Positions 47,034-59,492 of a stretch of DNA of 64,000 nucleotides are shown here, in pieces. Location of the stretch: NCBI GenBank assembly GCA_949752735.1, contig OX457037.1, positions 35,137,956 to 35,201,955 on the forward strand, read 5' to 3'. Under the pieces are notes generated by a model, which saw nothing but the letters and a program-made list of their open reading frames with translations, was not told where the DNA came from and searched no databases. The position numbers and the translations under genes are program-made. How positions within the stretch are numbered: position 1 is the stretch's first letter; every line of letters begins with the position of its first letter. Source of the stretch: Lumbricus terrestris (Eukaryota > Annelida > Clitellata > Crassiclitellata > Lumbricidae).

Positions 47034-47757
47034 CAGGAGCAAACATGCATGTCTAAATTATTCTGGCTCATATTTTACACGTATAGATCTAAGAAAGAGC
47101 TCTTTGAAAAGCGTCAGATGAATATACATGTAAACACAATGATTAGGATATATATGAAACTTCCGCTCACCAAGGCGATATCTCGTCTTCAGTATATCAA
47201 CGGCTTCATGTGCATCGTTGCACTTTTGACTCTCTATAAGACATCAACAGCAACAACATTAATTAACTCTTTAATCAGCATTCTGATTATAATCAGTGGT
47301 GAATAATTATAGCTAGGCCTAATTACTTTTTGACGACATTCGGACGAAGTAAAGAGGAAAAGCGTCACCTGTCCGTAACGACTGTCAAAATAAGTCATTT
47401 TATTTACCGTAATTATACCGCGATAAACAAAAAGAGGTCTGGCGTCGTATAATTAAATAGACCGTGTTTGACTAACTTTGATCGGTCTGCTTAGACTACC
47501 TAGAGAAAAATTAGCCTCTGCCTCGATTGATTAAACTACGTATAGGCTATTAGGCTGTTATATTAGGCTACTTATGCACTTATGCTAGTCACGAAAATCT
47601 CTGCAGTAAAAAGACGAAAACAAAGCGAAAGAAACATTAGAAACGAGAGGTGAAACAGCCAGGAACAATTTAAGATTAGACAACAAAATCTCAACCTAAG
47701 ACTTAATCTACTTTTCTGACAATAAGACTTAACCTATACACACACAATACAATATAT

Positions 47758-48031
47758 CAGTGGCATAGCCAAGAACTTATGATGGGTGGGGTTTATGGCC
47801 TGGCCCGATGCCCTTCTGACACCAACCCAACAGTATTACGGTAAATAACAGTAAATAAAAATGGAATAAAGTAACAAAGGGAATAAATATAGCCTAAGAA
47901 AGACAATTGTTACTGCAAACAATTATTTTGTGTTTTTCTTATTTAAGTGGATAAATAACCTTTAAATTTGTTCCCTAAGCCAATGGGGGGGGGGTTTAAC
48001 CCACGAAATCCCTTGTCTATATACGCCACTG
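47758..48031. mobile_element. MITE, CAGTGGCG family, copy 7
   Basis: The perfect TSD is CAATATAT (47750-47757, 48032-48039). Internal sequence is the reverse complement of copies 1 and 5 in its central part, so copies insert in both orientations. Confidence 0.9.
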
Positions 48032-48065
48032 CAATATATTAAGTCACAGCAATGTGTATAATCGA

Positions 48066-48346
48066 CAAGGCCGTAGCCAGGATTTTATTTGAGTGGTGTT
48101 TACTTGATTTGAGCAAACCGCCAAGCAACCGAATCAACGGACTAAGGGGTTTGGATAGTGATTTAATCTATATTGTAAAATGTCACTTAGATATAAAACC
48201 CTCAAAATGAAATCACCTCAGTCCTTACATCATGATTGTATTAGTAAATGCATTACTTCATGGTAGCATTATTCCATTTGGGGGAGCGGGGGGTGTTAAA
48301 ACACCCAAAACACCCCATAGGCTATGGGGCCATAGCTACGGCCATG
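48066..48346. mobile_element. MITE, CAAGGC family, copy 2
   Basis: The ends are CAAGGCCGTAGCCAGG and TAGCTACGGCCATG. Flanks ATAATCGA and ATAATCAG match 6 of 8. It is in an intron of the acidic-protein gene. Confidence 0.8.
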
Positions 48347-48379
48347 ATAATCAGAGCATATAGATTATGACATATGTAT

Positions 48380-48470
48380 AATATATGGTCTAGGATTAGG
48401 TTATGGTTTGGGGGTCAAGATTAGGGTCAGGGTTAGTGTGAGGATTTGTTTCGGGTTAGGGTTAGGAACA
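48380..48470. repeat. Degenerate TTAGGG-like stretch
   Basis: Scattered GATTAGG, TTAGGGTCAGGGTTAG and GGGTTAGGGTTAGG words occur in an intron. They are too irregular for a true interstitial telomere. Confidence 0.4.
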
Positions 48471-48836
48471 TAAGACTCGCCTCTCCGACTTAACTTTTAC
48501 AAAGTAGCTATCTGTCTTGACGGTCTAATCGACGTTCTGGATTTTGACTTCATTGGTTTTGGTCAGCCATCAGTAGCTGCCTTAGACATTATATAGGCTA
48601 GGTGTTGGTATTTGCAGTTTAACGTCACTTTGTGGTAGCAAAGACCATTAGCGACGCCTCTTCCTTTATCCAGGCTTGGGACTGGCACTGGCAGAGTGCA
48701 ACCATGCAGTAGCGGAGTTATATTCATTAGGAATCATCATGATAGAAGTTAGGTCTATAGATTACAATTAAGTGAAAACACAGCTAAAGCAGAGACGTGT
48801 AATTGAGTAAAAGAGAAAGATGCTAGGATGACTAAC

Positions 48837-49307
48837 CTTTTACGAAATCGACCGTCAAGGGCGAGCCTTTCCGTATCGTTTGCTCTTCCTCCTCCTCGTA
48901 TCCCTTCTCCCATCCGGATTCTACCATGTCTTCCTGATCTGGAGTCGATTCAGTTCCAGCGTCTTCCATCCACACATTCTCTTGCGCTTTGTCTGCTGCT
49001 GCTGCGTCAGGGGTCAGTGTTCGGTCAACCAGATCCATCGTCTCGCTTGAATGAACGGAGCTGCGCTTCGACTCGAATCCCGAACCTCGCGTTGACAGGG
49101 AATTCGTTCCAGGTGATGGACATGCGATCTCCACTTCGATATCCTGATCCCGGATCTCGTCCTCCTCCTCCTCTTCTTCCTCCTCTTCTTCTTCTTCTTC
49201 TTCCTCCTCTTCCTCTTCCTGCTTTCGTGCCGTCTCTTCGTCAAGGCCGAAGTGGAAACCTGGAGACCTCGGAAAACGCGTCCTTCCATCTCGCTGGATC
49301 TCGCTCA
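48837..49307 (-). CDS. Unrecognised acidic protein, exon with poly-Glu run
   Basis: This is a 471-nt internal exon: acceptor TTTCCAG at 49314-49308, donor G|GTTAGT at 48837/48836, phase 1 at both ends. It encodes SEIQRDGRTRFPRSPGFHFG, then a long glutamate run (coded at about 49160-49219) ending DEIRDQDIEVEI, then Ser/Thr-rich acidic sequence with MDLVDRTLTPDAAAADKAQE and a second acidic patch YEEEEEQ. The run is coded by mixed GAG/GAA, so it is a protein-level repeat and not merely a pure microsatellite. This part of the protein is predicted disordered. A G-rich minisatellite (49325-49625) lies directly upstream in the intron. Confidence 0.65.
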
Positions 49308-49324
49308 CTGGAAACAGCAACAGT

Positions 49325-49625
49325 CAGACATCGGATGAACGAATGGGGAATGGGTGGATGGGTATAGGTGAATGGGGTGTGGGTGGATGAGGCATGGTCG
49401 AATGGGGAATGGGTGGATTGGAGAATGGGTGAATGATGGCATGGGTGGATCGGGGTATGCGTGGATGGGGTATGGGTGGATCGGGGGTATGGATGGATGG
49501 GTATGGGACCATGGGTAGATGGGGGATGGGGGATGGAGTATGGATGGAAGGAGGTATGGGTGGATGGGTGGATGCGGGTATGGGTGGATTGGGACATGGG
49601 TGGGTGGATGAATGGGTGAATGGAT
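49325..49625. repeat. G-rich minisatellite ATGGGTGGAT
   Basis: Degenerate units of about 10-20 bp (ATGGGTGGATGGG, GAATGGGG). The G-rich runs could form G-quadruplexes. It directly adjoins the acceptor side of the 48837-49307 exon. Confidence 0.9.
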
Positions 49626-49649
49626 AATAATAATAGTATTATTATAGAG

Positions 49650-49710
49650 TCGGGAGCGCTTCAGAGTAGTACCCTTGAAGAAGCGCTATATAAATTCTTG
49701 AATGAATGAA
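49650..49710 (+). mobile_element. SINE/LINE 3' tail fragment
   Basis: This is a short fragment, AGTCGGGAGCGCTTCAGAG, followed by GAAGAAGCGCTATATAAATTC. Reverse copies of the last part occur at about 19306-19330, 21062-21095 and 62764-62790, and forward ones near 38000. Confidence 0.55.
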
Positions 49711-50999
49711 ATTATTATTATTGGTGGACTATGGGGTGGACTGGATATTCTAGAATCTTTGTGATGACATCAGCAATATCGTGGAGAGCTAAATAAAATT
49801 CCTGTCAATATGTCACTGATAACGTATCTGCGGACCCTATAGTAGCTCGGTGTTGATTACATGCCATAATTTAAGCCAGCAGCCACATGGTCTACAAGCA
49901 TTAAATTAAATTAAATTTTATGCATTTTATGTAGATTGCTGTATTGCTGTATTGGCAGCGTTTTAAAAATTCACGCGTATTATTTCTTTTCAAAATTGTC
50001 AATATAACTGCGGTCTCTCGTATGCCTGTACAATAGGTTGTCTCGAAATATAAGGCTATTTTTGAAAATGCAAAATCTCACCAGCCAAAATATATCATTG
50101 ATGGGAAAAAAATTTGGGACCCCCTACTGCACACAATATAATTAAGCCACGATTATTTAACCAGTACAGTCAGCATATCATAGTTTGATATAGAAAACAA
50201 TTAACAGAATTCCTCTGACGCTGAATGATCGACCAAAATAAATGATCTCATCTCTCTTATTCACCACAGGTTCTCGTTTAGGAATGGACCTCATGCAGAG
50301 GGAAAATTTCTTCACTTTACCCGGTCAGAATTTTGGAATAGGATATCAAATATAAATACTATTAAATAGATTACCTGATCTTTAAAATCTTTATACGACC
50401 TGCATTCAACAACTGGTCTCTGCTTAGGCCTACGTACGTTCTTTCAGTACACTTCGAGTTCAGGTTTATTTTACTGGTATACAGCAGACCTATTATGTAT
50501 CATGGGTCTCGTGTATTTCATGCTGTTGACCCAAAAGAATATATAACCAAGTATCGATGTTAAGCCGACGGCAGAACCGATTCCACTGGGAAACGCAGGC
50601 CCCTCATAACTTACTGTTCTTTTTCTTCTTTAAGTTCTTCCCACCCACCCTCCGAAAGCAATGACGCCATTCTTCTCATAGCTGTGCTTTGTCTTCTGTT
50701 CGTTGTTTCCGTCAGTCATCATACATCCCAGCATCATCTGTCTCGGTCTTCCTCTCTTTCTCTTTCCCCTCCAATCTCCCTTTTACGATTTCTCTCAGGT
50801 GGGCGTCTCCTCTTAATAAATGCACATGTACGATCCAGTTATTTTGTCTTTCTCTTAAAGTTGTCATCAGTCATCTTACTTCTCCTACTCTTTTCAGCAA
50901 CTCTTCGTTCGCTATTCCCTCCGTCCAGCTGTTACTAAATTGATAAATTTTGGCTTTCAAAGCCCCTCTATATGCAACTGACCTTCAACTGGCGAATGA

Positions 51000-51035
51000 C
51001 TATATATATATAATATATATGATTCGTAAATATAT

Positions 51036-51074
<39 letters not shown>
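51000..51074. repeat. (TA)n array
   Basis: Two TA runs separated by a short TACATGTA-containing spacer. Confidence 0.9.
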
Positions 51075-51076
<2 letters not shown>

Positions 51077-51392
51077 CGCGTCTCAGACATTCGCATTGCT
51101 GTGTGACATTACCGGTATACAATAAAAACGTTTAACGCAGTGCTCAGTGTTTTACAGACACTTTCGCCAGCCAGGAAACGAACGAAAAAGTGCCCTTCTG
51201 GACATTTTACTTCATAACATCAGTTTATATTCAAGTCCCTGAGCTATCCCTTATGCCTCGGGGCAAACAAATAATCCTCATAGTCATATAATGAAATTAT
51301 AATTATTAATTTAACTTTGGTCCACAGACGATGATCGGTGAAATAAGGCTGTGACAACAAGACTGTTACTAAACTTGTTACTGATTGCTTAC

Positions 51393-51563
51393 TCATCACT
51401 ATTCCAGAATCCTCTGATTTTAGTGTCGTGCTTTTCTCATGCCCTTCACCGGACGTGACGTCATCCAAATCCAAATCAAGGGTGAGTCTGCTCCTCACAT
51501 CGTACTGCATCGGATCCATTCGGGAATCCAAGATGGTGGCTGACATACCGGAAGTCATGCCCT
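51393..51563 (-). CDS. Unrecognised acidic protein, most upstream exon found
   Basis: This is the first of five minus-strand exons that join in frame. The acceptor TTGTAG is at 51564-51569 and the donor A|GTAAGC at 51393/51392, both phase 1. It encodes about 57 residues, among them GMTSGMSATILDSRMDPMQY and LTLDLDLDDVTSGEG. The composition is polar and acidic with no domain that I recognise. The N-terminus must lie further upstream (above 51563); I did not find a phase-matched exon there. The next exon at 49307 begins TG AGC GAG, which completes an ATG codon and keeps the frame. Confidence 0.6.
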
Positions 51564-52128
51564 CTACAAGAGGAAAATGAAAATGGTATAATGGAATAAC
51601 AACTAGTAGCAGCAATGATAATAATTATAATTATCACAACAGCTACTAAAATGACTACTGTGATAACTACTACAATGACTACTAATTTATATCCTGTATA
51701 ATAATTATCATTCTATATTATTCATTTATCTGAGTGTTGTTTTTATCGTGCCCTTCAAGAAAAGTGAATTCTTGCTTTACCTGTATAGGCTTATATGTAT
51801 TGGCTATAGTCAGTCATACGCTAATAGACTAACAGTTGTCTTTATCCTGCTATGAGATGGCAGGTTCGGTTTAACGACACTGTTGATAACAAAGATCATG
51901 AGCGTCGCCCTCCTCTCTTGCCAAGGCTTGGGACTGGCACTGACAACAGTGCAAACAGTGGTGGGGTTTAGCTTTGAGGTGCTACTCAATGGTTTGTATA
52001 TCACGAATATGTCTGAATGAACAGTACCAGCAGTGTTGCCTTTGCAGAGCTCAGGCAGGTCAGATCCATGATCTAAACATCATCCGTCCTATAGCCGTCT
52101 GTCTAACTACTCGCCTGACTCTTAACTC

Positions 52129-52232
52129 CGCCACTGGTTGCACTCTGCCAGTGCCAGTCCCAAGCCTAGATAAAGAAGGAGGGCGTCGCTAATGGTCTTT
52201 GTTACCACACAGTGACGTTAAACTGTAATTAC
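52129..52232 (+). repeat. Interspersed repeat GCCAGTGCCAGTCCCAAGCC
   Basis: The unit reads CTCTGCCAGTGCCAGTCCCA, AGCCT.GATAAAG.AGGAGGG and ends GTGACGTTAAACTG. Copies occur at about 17038-17110, 34345-34440, 48618-48722 (reverse) and 51858-51970 (reverse). Shared 3' ends with variable starts suggest LINE-derived tails; the parent element is not in the window. Confidence 0.65.
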
Positions 52233-52267
52233 GCCGGATCTTGACCCCGCCTGAAGCCTGTGTTTTA

Positions 52268-52354
52268 ATTGAGAGCCTGTGAATAAGCTGGTTCCCGCAA
52301 CATGGCTTTGTGGACGCTGTGGAAATTCCGAGTTTACAATTACGATTACGATGG
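52268..52354 (+). mobile_element. LINE 3' end fragment
   Basis: TGAGAGCCTGTGAATAAGCT, then GACGCTGTGGAAATTC and a short ACAATTACGATTACGATGG tail, match the LINE 3' end in plus orientation. Confidence 0.65.
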
Positions 52355-52359
52355 CTAAG

Positions 52360-53270
52360 GGAGTTGAGTCACGGATCCTCTATGCTATACCAAAGACCCT
52401 CAAAGTCGTCGGAGGTTGTTAAGTGCATTGGCTGAACCACATTCATCCCTTGGTCAAACATTACCACGTGTCCTACTATTACTTTACTACCACTTCTGCT
52501 GTTTTATATGTGATTGGCCTTGGTCAATGCACTTCGCACTACACCTTGGTCAATGCACTTCGCACTGCGCCTTATACGACGACAAAGTGCAGCACACAAA
52601 GGCATTCACTTCATAACCGGAAGAGAAACTGGAAAATGCTTCCATTTCCAATCCGCACCAGACTCCATACACATCCTCTCCACTTGCACAAACACGCAGG
52701 CACGCAAACAGATAGGCCTATACTTATACACGCACGAACATAAATAGGCACACACGTACACGAATACACACCTACACGCACGCACACAAACACGCATACA
52801 CGCACGAACTCAAATAGGTAGGCTACGCAAGCAAGCACACTCGCCGCGCGGTAATCGCATTGTAGTAAGTAAGAAGGTGGTGCGCCGCACACCTTGCGCT
52901 GTATCGATCGTTCTGCGGCTGCAGCTAATATTCCATCATCGTCATCAATCGACGACTTGGCTCCGACGATCAGCCTCATTAATACGAATGGAGCCGACGT
53001 CGGCAGATCGGTCAACAGCTGCCACGGCCTACACACGCCCAACACTCAACGGCTTTTATACGGCACACCCTGTAATCTAAGGCCCTCACGCACACGTACC
53101 AGTCGATGCTATTCCTGTCACACCCCCCGCCGCCGCCGCCTCACCATTCTCGACCCCCCCTATTTCTGTCGATCGTCCGTTCGTCCGACCGTCCATCCGT
53201 CCTACATTGTTCGACGGCATGCGTTGTGTTATCGATTGGCGTAATAAAATAAGTTTTGCGTCAATTTATC
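52360..53270. other. Unassigned DNA
   Basis: The minus strand at 52611-53045 is open and ends in a CGCAAG|GTGTGC donor-like site, but its phase (0) does not fit the acidic-protein gene. A repeat GGTCAATGCACTTCGCACT occurs twice near 52525-52570. Confidence 0.35.
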
Positions 53271-53279
53271 GAAGGGCGT

Positions 53280-53970
53280 TTTCTCCAGCAGAAGCAGGAG
53301 AAAGAGGAGGAGGAGGAGGGAAATGGGAGGAATAGGTTGAGGAGAGAAAAAGAGGACGAAGGGATGGAGAAGGAGAAATAGAAGAGAGAGGAGGTAGATG
53401 AGGAGGAAGAGGAGGAGAAGGAGGAGGAGGAGGGGAGAAAATGAGGAAGGGAAAAGAGGAGCAATGAGTAGGAGAAGGAGAAATAGGATGAGAAGGACGA
53501 GGAGGAGAAAAGGAGAAAAGGAAGAGTAGCACGATGCTGATGATGAGAACAATGCGAGGAGAAGATGAGGAAGAAAAGGAAGAGGATAAAAAGAAAGTCC
53601 GATGATGAGAAAAAGAGGAGTAGTCAACGGTGAGGTATGCGAAAAGAAGAGGCGGGAGGAGTAGGAGAAACAAAATTGGGGGGGAGTGGATGTGGGGCAG
53701 GAAGAGAAGAAGAAGGAAGTGTAGGAGCAGATAAAAGGATAAGTAGGAGAAAAGGAGGAGTTGGAGGAGGAGCAGGAGTAGGATGAGGAGAAGGACGAGG
53801 AAGAGGAAAAGAAAGAATAGGAAAAGGAGGAGTAGGAGACGGAGGAAGAGGAGGAGGAAGCGAAGGAAAAGGAGGAGGAGGAGGAGGAAGAAGAGGAGGA
53901 GGAGGATGCGAAGGAAAGGGAGGAAGAGGAGGAGGAGGAGGCGAAGGAAAGGGAGGAAGAGGAGGAGGAG

Positions 53971-54005
<35 letters not shown>

Positions 54006-54045
54006 GGAGGAGGAGGCGAAGGAAAGGGAGGAAGAGGAGGAGGAG

Positions 54046-54080
<35 letters not shown>

Positions 54081-54096
54081 GGAGGAGGAGGAGGAG

Positions 54097-54131
<35 letters not shown>

Positions 54132-54162
54132 GGAGGAGGAGGAGGCGAAGGAAAGGGAGGAA

Positions 54163-54194
<32 letters not shown>

Positions 54195-54237
54195 GGAGGA
54201 GGAGGAGGCGAAGGAAAGGGAGGAAGAGGAGGAGGAG

Positions 54238-54272
<35 letters not shown>

Positions 54273-54285
54273 GGAGGAGGAGGAG

Positions 54286-54320
<35 letters not shown>

Positions 54321-54363
54321 GGAGGAGGAGGAGGCGAAGGAAAGGGAGGAAGAGGAGGAGGAG

Positions 54364-54398
<35 letters not shown>

Positions 54399-54413
54399 GG
54401 AGGAGGAGGAGGT
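53280..54413. repeat. 1.1-kb polypurine tract with higher-order repeats
   Basis: The plus strand is almost only A and G. From 53860 on, a unit beginning GGCGAAGGAAAGGGAGGAAG followed by GAGGAG/GAAGAG blocks recurs (about 53908, 53940, 54016, 54144, 54208, 54332). The poly-Ser, poly-Arg and similar frames over it are artefacts. Confidence 0.95.
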
Positions 54414-54739
54414 CGTAATGTCTTTCTGACTACTGGGCAGTTGCTGCATCTGGTGGCGCAAGTACTACATCCGTCATCACAACCATCCTCCGATCAATAA
54501 CCGACCAAGTGAGCTTGTCTCATCACAACTACTACCTCTGCGCTGCTTTCGTCTCTCTGTTGTACGCCTGCCTATGTCTCGCTTGCTCTTCGTTAGTATG
54601 CGTCGGCACTGCTCTTTGTGCTCGCTCTACTTCTGTTTACTGTTGATTTGCTGTCGATCGTCACCTTAGTGTATGCCCACAATCCCACATACATTGTACA
54701 CATGTATGATTTCATCGTTTTCGATCTGTCTGCCTCTGA

Positions 54740-55165
54740 GTATGTGCTCGTATGTGTTTGCATGTGTTTGTGTGTTTGTTTGTGTTTGTGTGTGTTTGTA
54801 TTTGTGTGTTTGTGTGTGTGTTTGTATGTGTTTATGTGTGTTTGTATGTGTTTATGTGTGTTTGTATGTGTTTATGTGTGCTTGTATGTGTTTATGTGTG
54901 TTTGTATGTGTTTGTATGTGTGTATGTGTTTGTGTGTGTTTGTATTTGTGTGTGTTTGTATGTGTTTGTGTGTGTGTGTTTGTATGTGTTTGCATGTGTT
55001 AGTGCGTGTCTAAGTCACACACAACATATGTATATACATGTGTGCATATATTATATATATATAATATATACATATGCATAAATATATGTATGCAATTATG
55101 CAAGTATATATGTGTGTATAATATACAATGATATATATAATTATATATATATATATATATTGTGT
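54740..55165. repeat. TG/TTTG-rich array and TA-rich tail
   Basis: TGTGTTTGTATGTGTTTATG units run to about 55010, then TA-rich sequence with ATATAT runs to 55160. Confidence 0.9.
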
Positions 55166-55207
55166 GTGTATGTGGGTTTGGGCGTCACTCGGCTTTTTAC
55201 ATTCAAG

Positions 55208-55440
55208 TCTAACAATGGTGTGGGCCCGGTAGAGTAGTGGTTAACACGCTGGCCAAGAGTGCGAGAGGTAGTGAGTTCGAGCCCCCGTTGGGCGGATTTG
55301 CTTTGTAGGCTGCCATCGGCGCCGTGTAATTACAAAGCTGTCTGTTCAGTTAGTAGTTAAGTTTAATTAAGATTACTGCATAACTTGTAAATGTAAAGCG
55401 CGGTGCGTCTTGCAGGCGTTTAATTAAAGAAAAGATATTA
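55208..55440 (+). mobile_element. tRNA-derived SINE, second family
   Basis: The A-box-like GTAGAGTAGTGGTTAACACG and the B-box-like GAGTTCGAGCCCC form a tRNA-like head. A body with GCCATCGGCGCCGTGTAATT and the end GCAGGCGTTTAATTAAAG follow, then a (TTA)n tail (55435-55461). It is unrelated to the GGGGCG-tail family. It is not a real tRNA gene: the 3' half does not fold into a cloverleaf. Confidence 0.7.
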
Positions 55441-55784
55441 TTATTATTATTATTATTATTCTAGACGCTTGCTGCAGCTATCATCATACAACAAAGGTGC
55501 TATCATAAATCCAGGCTTTGACTAACTAGCTATTATATGAGCATCTGTTTGTTTCTCTATGTGTGGTGACTGTGGTCGTTTTTTACTGTTTGTCTGTCTG
55601 CTATTTGGCTTGTCAATCAGACAATCTTTATGGTCGTATTTTATGATTGCGTGCCATTCGCCGTTGAGCTTATTATCAGTGAACTCGTATAAAATGATGA
55701 ATAGTCGTTTGGTTGTCAGGCCTCGCCACCAATGCAGTGGTAATTGAGTGACGCACGGTTATTGCCACGAGTAAAGAGAATTCA

Positions 55785-55912
55785 ATATTTCTCTGTCTCT
55801 CTCTGTCTCTGTCTCAGTCTGTCTGTCTGTCTCTGCATATTTTTCTCAGTCGTGGTCTCTGTCTCTGTCTTTCTCTTTCTCTGTCTCTATCTCTTTCTCT
55901 CTGCAGTCTACC
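55785..55912. repeat. TCTG/TCTC-rich array
   Basis: A pyrimidine-rich low-complexity tract of CTCTGTCTCTGTCT units. Confidence 0.85.
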
Positions 55913-55924
55913 ACACCCTCTCGC

Positions 55925-56640
55925 TTTGATGCTCTCTCCCTTCTTATGAATATTAGAGAATCAGTGCTCTAAGTGACACGGGTGATTTAGGAATGTTTAC
56001 GTCTATATTATGTGTCTACAAATTTGTAAATTGTTTTAGCGCCTTTCGGGTCTGTAAAATAGGTGTTGGTAAACTGCGCAGTAGGACGTGGTGGCGCCTT
56101 GCACGGCTGGCGGCAATTAGATTTTGTTCCTCATGAGTCTCATGTAATAACTTGTGATCATACCATGAATTATGATCTTATTCGGTGTTGTGACATTTCA
56201 AATTAAACGAAGATTATTGTTATTATCGAGCGACCTGACGAGTCTCTTTTGTTGCGGCGTTATGTGAAATGTGAATGTGCAGCCACAAGTACAATTAAGG
56301 CTAATAAATTTTGAAGAAAAAAACAGCATTGTACAAAACAGGATAATAGATTCGCCTATGTACCATGGTGTAAAGTATGAAAGAGAGGCCTATATTAATT
56401 TTGGTATATACACTGTACCAATTAACGGTGACTATGAAGGTCATTGCCATTATTACTTGAAGGTCAGCGACCGTATCTGCTTGGCTACGAGCTAAGCTAG
56501 TAAATGCCCATCATTTCGAAGGAAATCCCTCTGGGACCTGCAATCAGCGTGAAATTACGGGATCTCCCCGTAGACCTGATGTGAAGCGGACTGCCACCTA
56601 GCGAAAGCTTTGTAAACATTGACGCCTTGAGACGCCGCCT
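55925..56640. other. Unassigned DNA
   Basis: The plus-strand frame at 56271-56495 includes INFGIYTVPINGDYEGHCHY but lacks convincing splice sites and relatives. I leave it unannotated. Confidence 0.35.
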
Positions 56641-56643
56641 GTG

Positions 56644-57720
<1,077 letters not shown>

Positions 57721-58088
57721 GAAGATGGCGAAGTTGAGAGTAGGTTGTAGTAGCAGCAGTAGTATAGTTGTAGTTTTTAGCTATCTTATTTTTCATGGAT
57801 TTTCGTATATATGCACCTCTGTGTTTCTTCAGTTGTCTTTTTGGTGTTTCTGTATGTTTGTCCAGTCATCCGTCTGAGTCTATGTGTCCGCACTCAACAC
57901 CCTCTAACCGTTCTCTGCATGTCAAATCCGTTGCATATCTATCATCTATCATCATCGCCCCTCCCACCGTATGCTCGACCATCAAGGTGACCGTTAATTG
58001 CCTCGTCAGAAGCTTCTGGTCGTCGTAGAGTCGTTAGTGTTATCTGTGGGTCGGAATGCGGTCAGCGTGAGTTGTATAGTGAATACTC

Positions 58089-58226
58089 CACGGTGAGAAT
58101 TGCAGGTGTGAGGGGTGTCAACCCCCAGTCTTTCTTAGTGCCCCATAGTAAAATCCGTTTTTCACACACCAATTCCAAGTTTATAATAGGCTAACCCCCA
58201 GCTATTTTTCCACATTTCTCACACTG
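58089..58226. mobile_element. About 140-bp MITE, copy 3
   Basis: It is 138 bp with perfect TSD GAATACTC (58081-58088, 58227-58234). It starts CACGGTGAGAATTGCAGG and ends TTTCTCACACTG. Confidence 0.9.
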
Positions 58227-58544
58227 GAATACTCTCAAGAATGAGGATGATAGCAAACTTCGATTCTCCCACATTTCTTCATTCATGGCTGAACAATTTC
58301 AACAGCGGCTCGTATACAATTCAAAATTCTTATTTTGGTCCTGAAGTCTCAGTTGGGTCTTGCTCAGAGGTAGCCCATCTTTGTTAGGCCTATCTTATAC
58401 TTCTCCCATTTCTGCCACTTCGCTGCATCTTCTTAGATCCTCTGATCCGCTTGACCTCTTCAAACACCACGTCCGTAGTTCCATGACTTAATCCAGATGC
58501 CTTGCCTGTATAGGTCTTTCTCTATGGTCCCCTTCAGTTCGCTT

Positions 58545-58684
58545 GCCATCCTTTATGTAATCATCCCTATTATTTCTATCGTCTCAAAACAACTGCCTTT
58601 TCTCTCGTTGTTGCACGCACTGAGAGCCCTTCTGAAAAGGCTCTTGCAGCGAGAAGCGCCTTATAATTGGTCAGATACATACAA
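58545..58684 (+). mobile_element. Truncated LINE 3' end, copy 2
   Basis: AACTGCCTTTTCTCTCGTTG, then GAGCCCTTCTGAAAAGGCTC and GCGAGAAGCGCCTTATAATT, correspond to copy 1 at 46500-46600. The tail GTCAGATACATACAATGAAA runs into a long GATGAT array. Confidence 0.5.
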
Positions 58685-58769
58685 TGAAATGATGGTGGCG
58701 ACGACGATGACGATGACGACGACGAAAAGGGCCATGCGAATAATGATAATGACGATGAAGATGATGACA

Positions 58770-58851
<82 letters not shown>

Positions 58852-59090
58852 CGATGATGATACCTTCGCCGCTGCTGCCGCCGCTGATGATGACGACGAC
58901 GATGATGAAGATATTTAAGATTACGAGTACTACTTGTATAAAATGATGACGTGACGACGACGATGATGTCGTGCACCGGAATAACGATAGTTAATGAGAA
59001 CGACGGCGACGATCATAAGGCGATGACATGTACGATTAGCATAAAATGATGATGATGATGATGACGACGATGAGGACGAATGTCATGGCC
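58685..59090. repeat. GAT/GAC-rich trinucleotide array
   Basis: A pure GAT run at about 58768-58850, flanked by GAC-rich degenerate units, follows the LINE tail fragment at 58545-58684. Confidence 0.9.
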
Positions 59091-59145
59091 CCAAAAACGA
59101 TGATGACGGAGAGATGTTGATAATGAGAGTGATGAAGGCAAGGGG

Positions 59146-59492
59146 GTCCGTAGCTCAGTGGAGAGAGCGTTGGTTGATAAACTGAGAGTCATTTTCGCCA
59201 CCCGGGTTCAAGCTTCGCTCAGGGCAAAAAATTTATTTGAATTTCTGTTAGCTGCCAGTGGCGCTTTGTTGTGTTGTTTGCCTCGGGTCTGTTGAAAATA
59301 AGATCGCCCCTCCCACTTCTGGCTTGACCGAATCAGCAGCGTTCCAGCACTTAGGCCATTAGTGTTAAGTTACCGAGCCTGTTGCAGCCGACCTGCGTGT
59401 CGTGCGAAGCTGGCCGATGGCCGTATTTCGTATATAGTTTGTACCTGTAATCGTTCTGCGGTCTGTCAGATTGAATGCCAATAAACGAATAT
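59146..59492 (+). mobile_element. tRNA-derived SINE, third family
   Basis: The head GTCCGTAGCTCAGTGGAGAG has a textbook A box and CCCGGGTTCAAGCTTCGC a textbook B box, 5' to a body of about 270 bp ending GAATGCCAATAAACGAATATT. The tRNA-like part has an extended, imperfect anticodon region, so it is a SINE head and not a functional tRNA. Other members are not seen in the window. Confidence 0.7.

Larger units (their letters stand above)
49720..52120. other. Intron and upstream DNA of the acidic-protein gene
   Basis: Only the exon 51393-51563 is supported here. No phase-1 upstream exon was found between 51570 and 53200. Confidence 0.4.

Noticed and set aside
47049..47306. Small membrane-protein-like frame
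   Set aside because: AT-rich, follows a SINE tail, no splice or promoter support.
48380..48470. Interstitial telomere
   Set aside because: TTAGGG words are scattered and mixed with other sequence; no regular array.
52890..53045. Upstream exon of the acidic-protein gene on the minus strand (LIVGAKSSIDDDDGILAAAA)
   Set aside because: Possible donor CAAG|GTGTGC is phase 0, whereas the next exon needs phase 1; no independent support.
53229..54461. Long minus-strand frame of poly-Ser and plus-strand Arg/Lys frame
   Set aside because: Translation of a polypurine tract; no start context, splice sites or non-repeat domain.
54618..55081. Cys/Val-rich open frames
   Set aside because: They are TG-repeat translations in three overlapping frames.
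55213..55290. tRNA gene
   Set aside because: Only the SINE head; no acceptor stem pairing on the 3' side.
56271..56495. 75-codon plus-strand frame with GIYTVPINGDYEGHCHY
   Set aside because: Composition is acceptable but there are no convincing borders, partners or family.
59146..59220. tRNA gene
   Set aside because: A and B boxes are good, but the anticodon arm is distorted and a SINE body follows directly.
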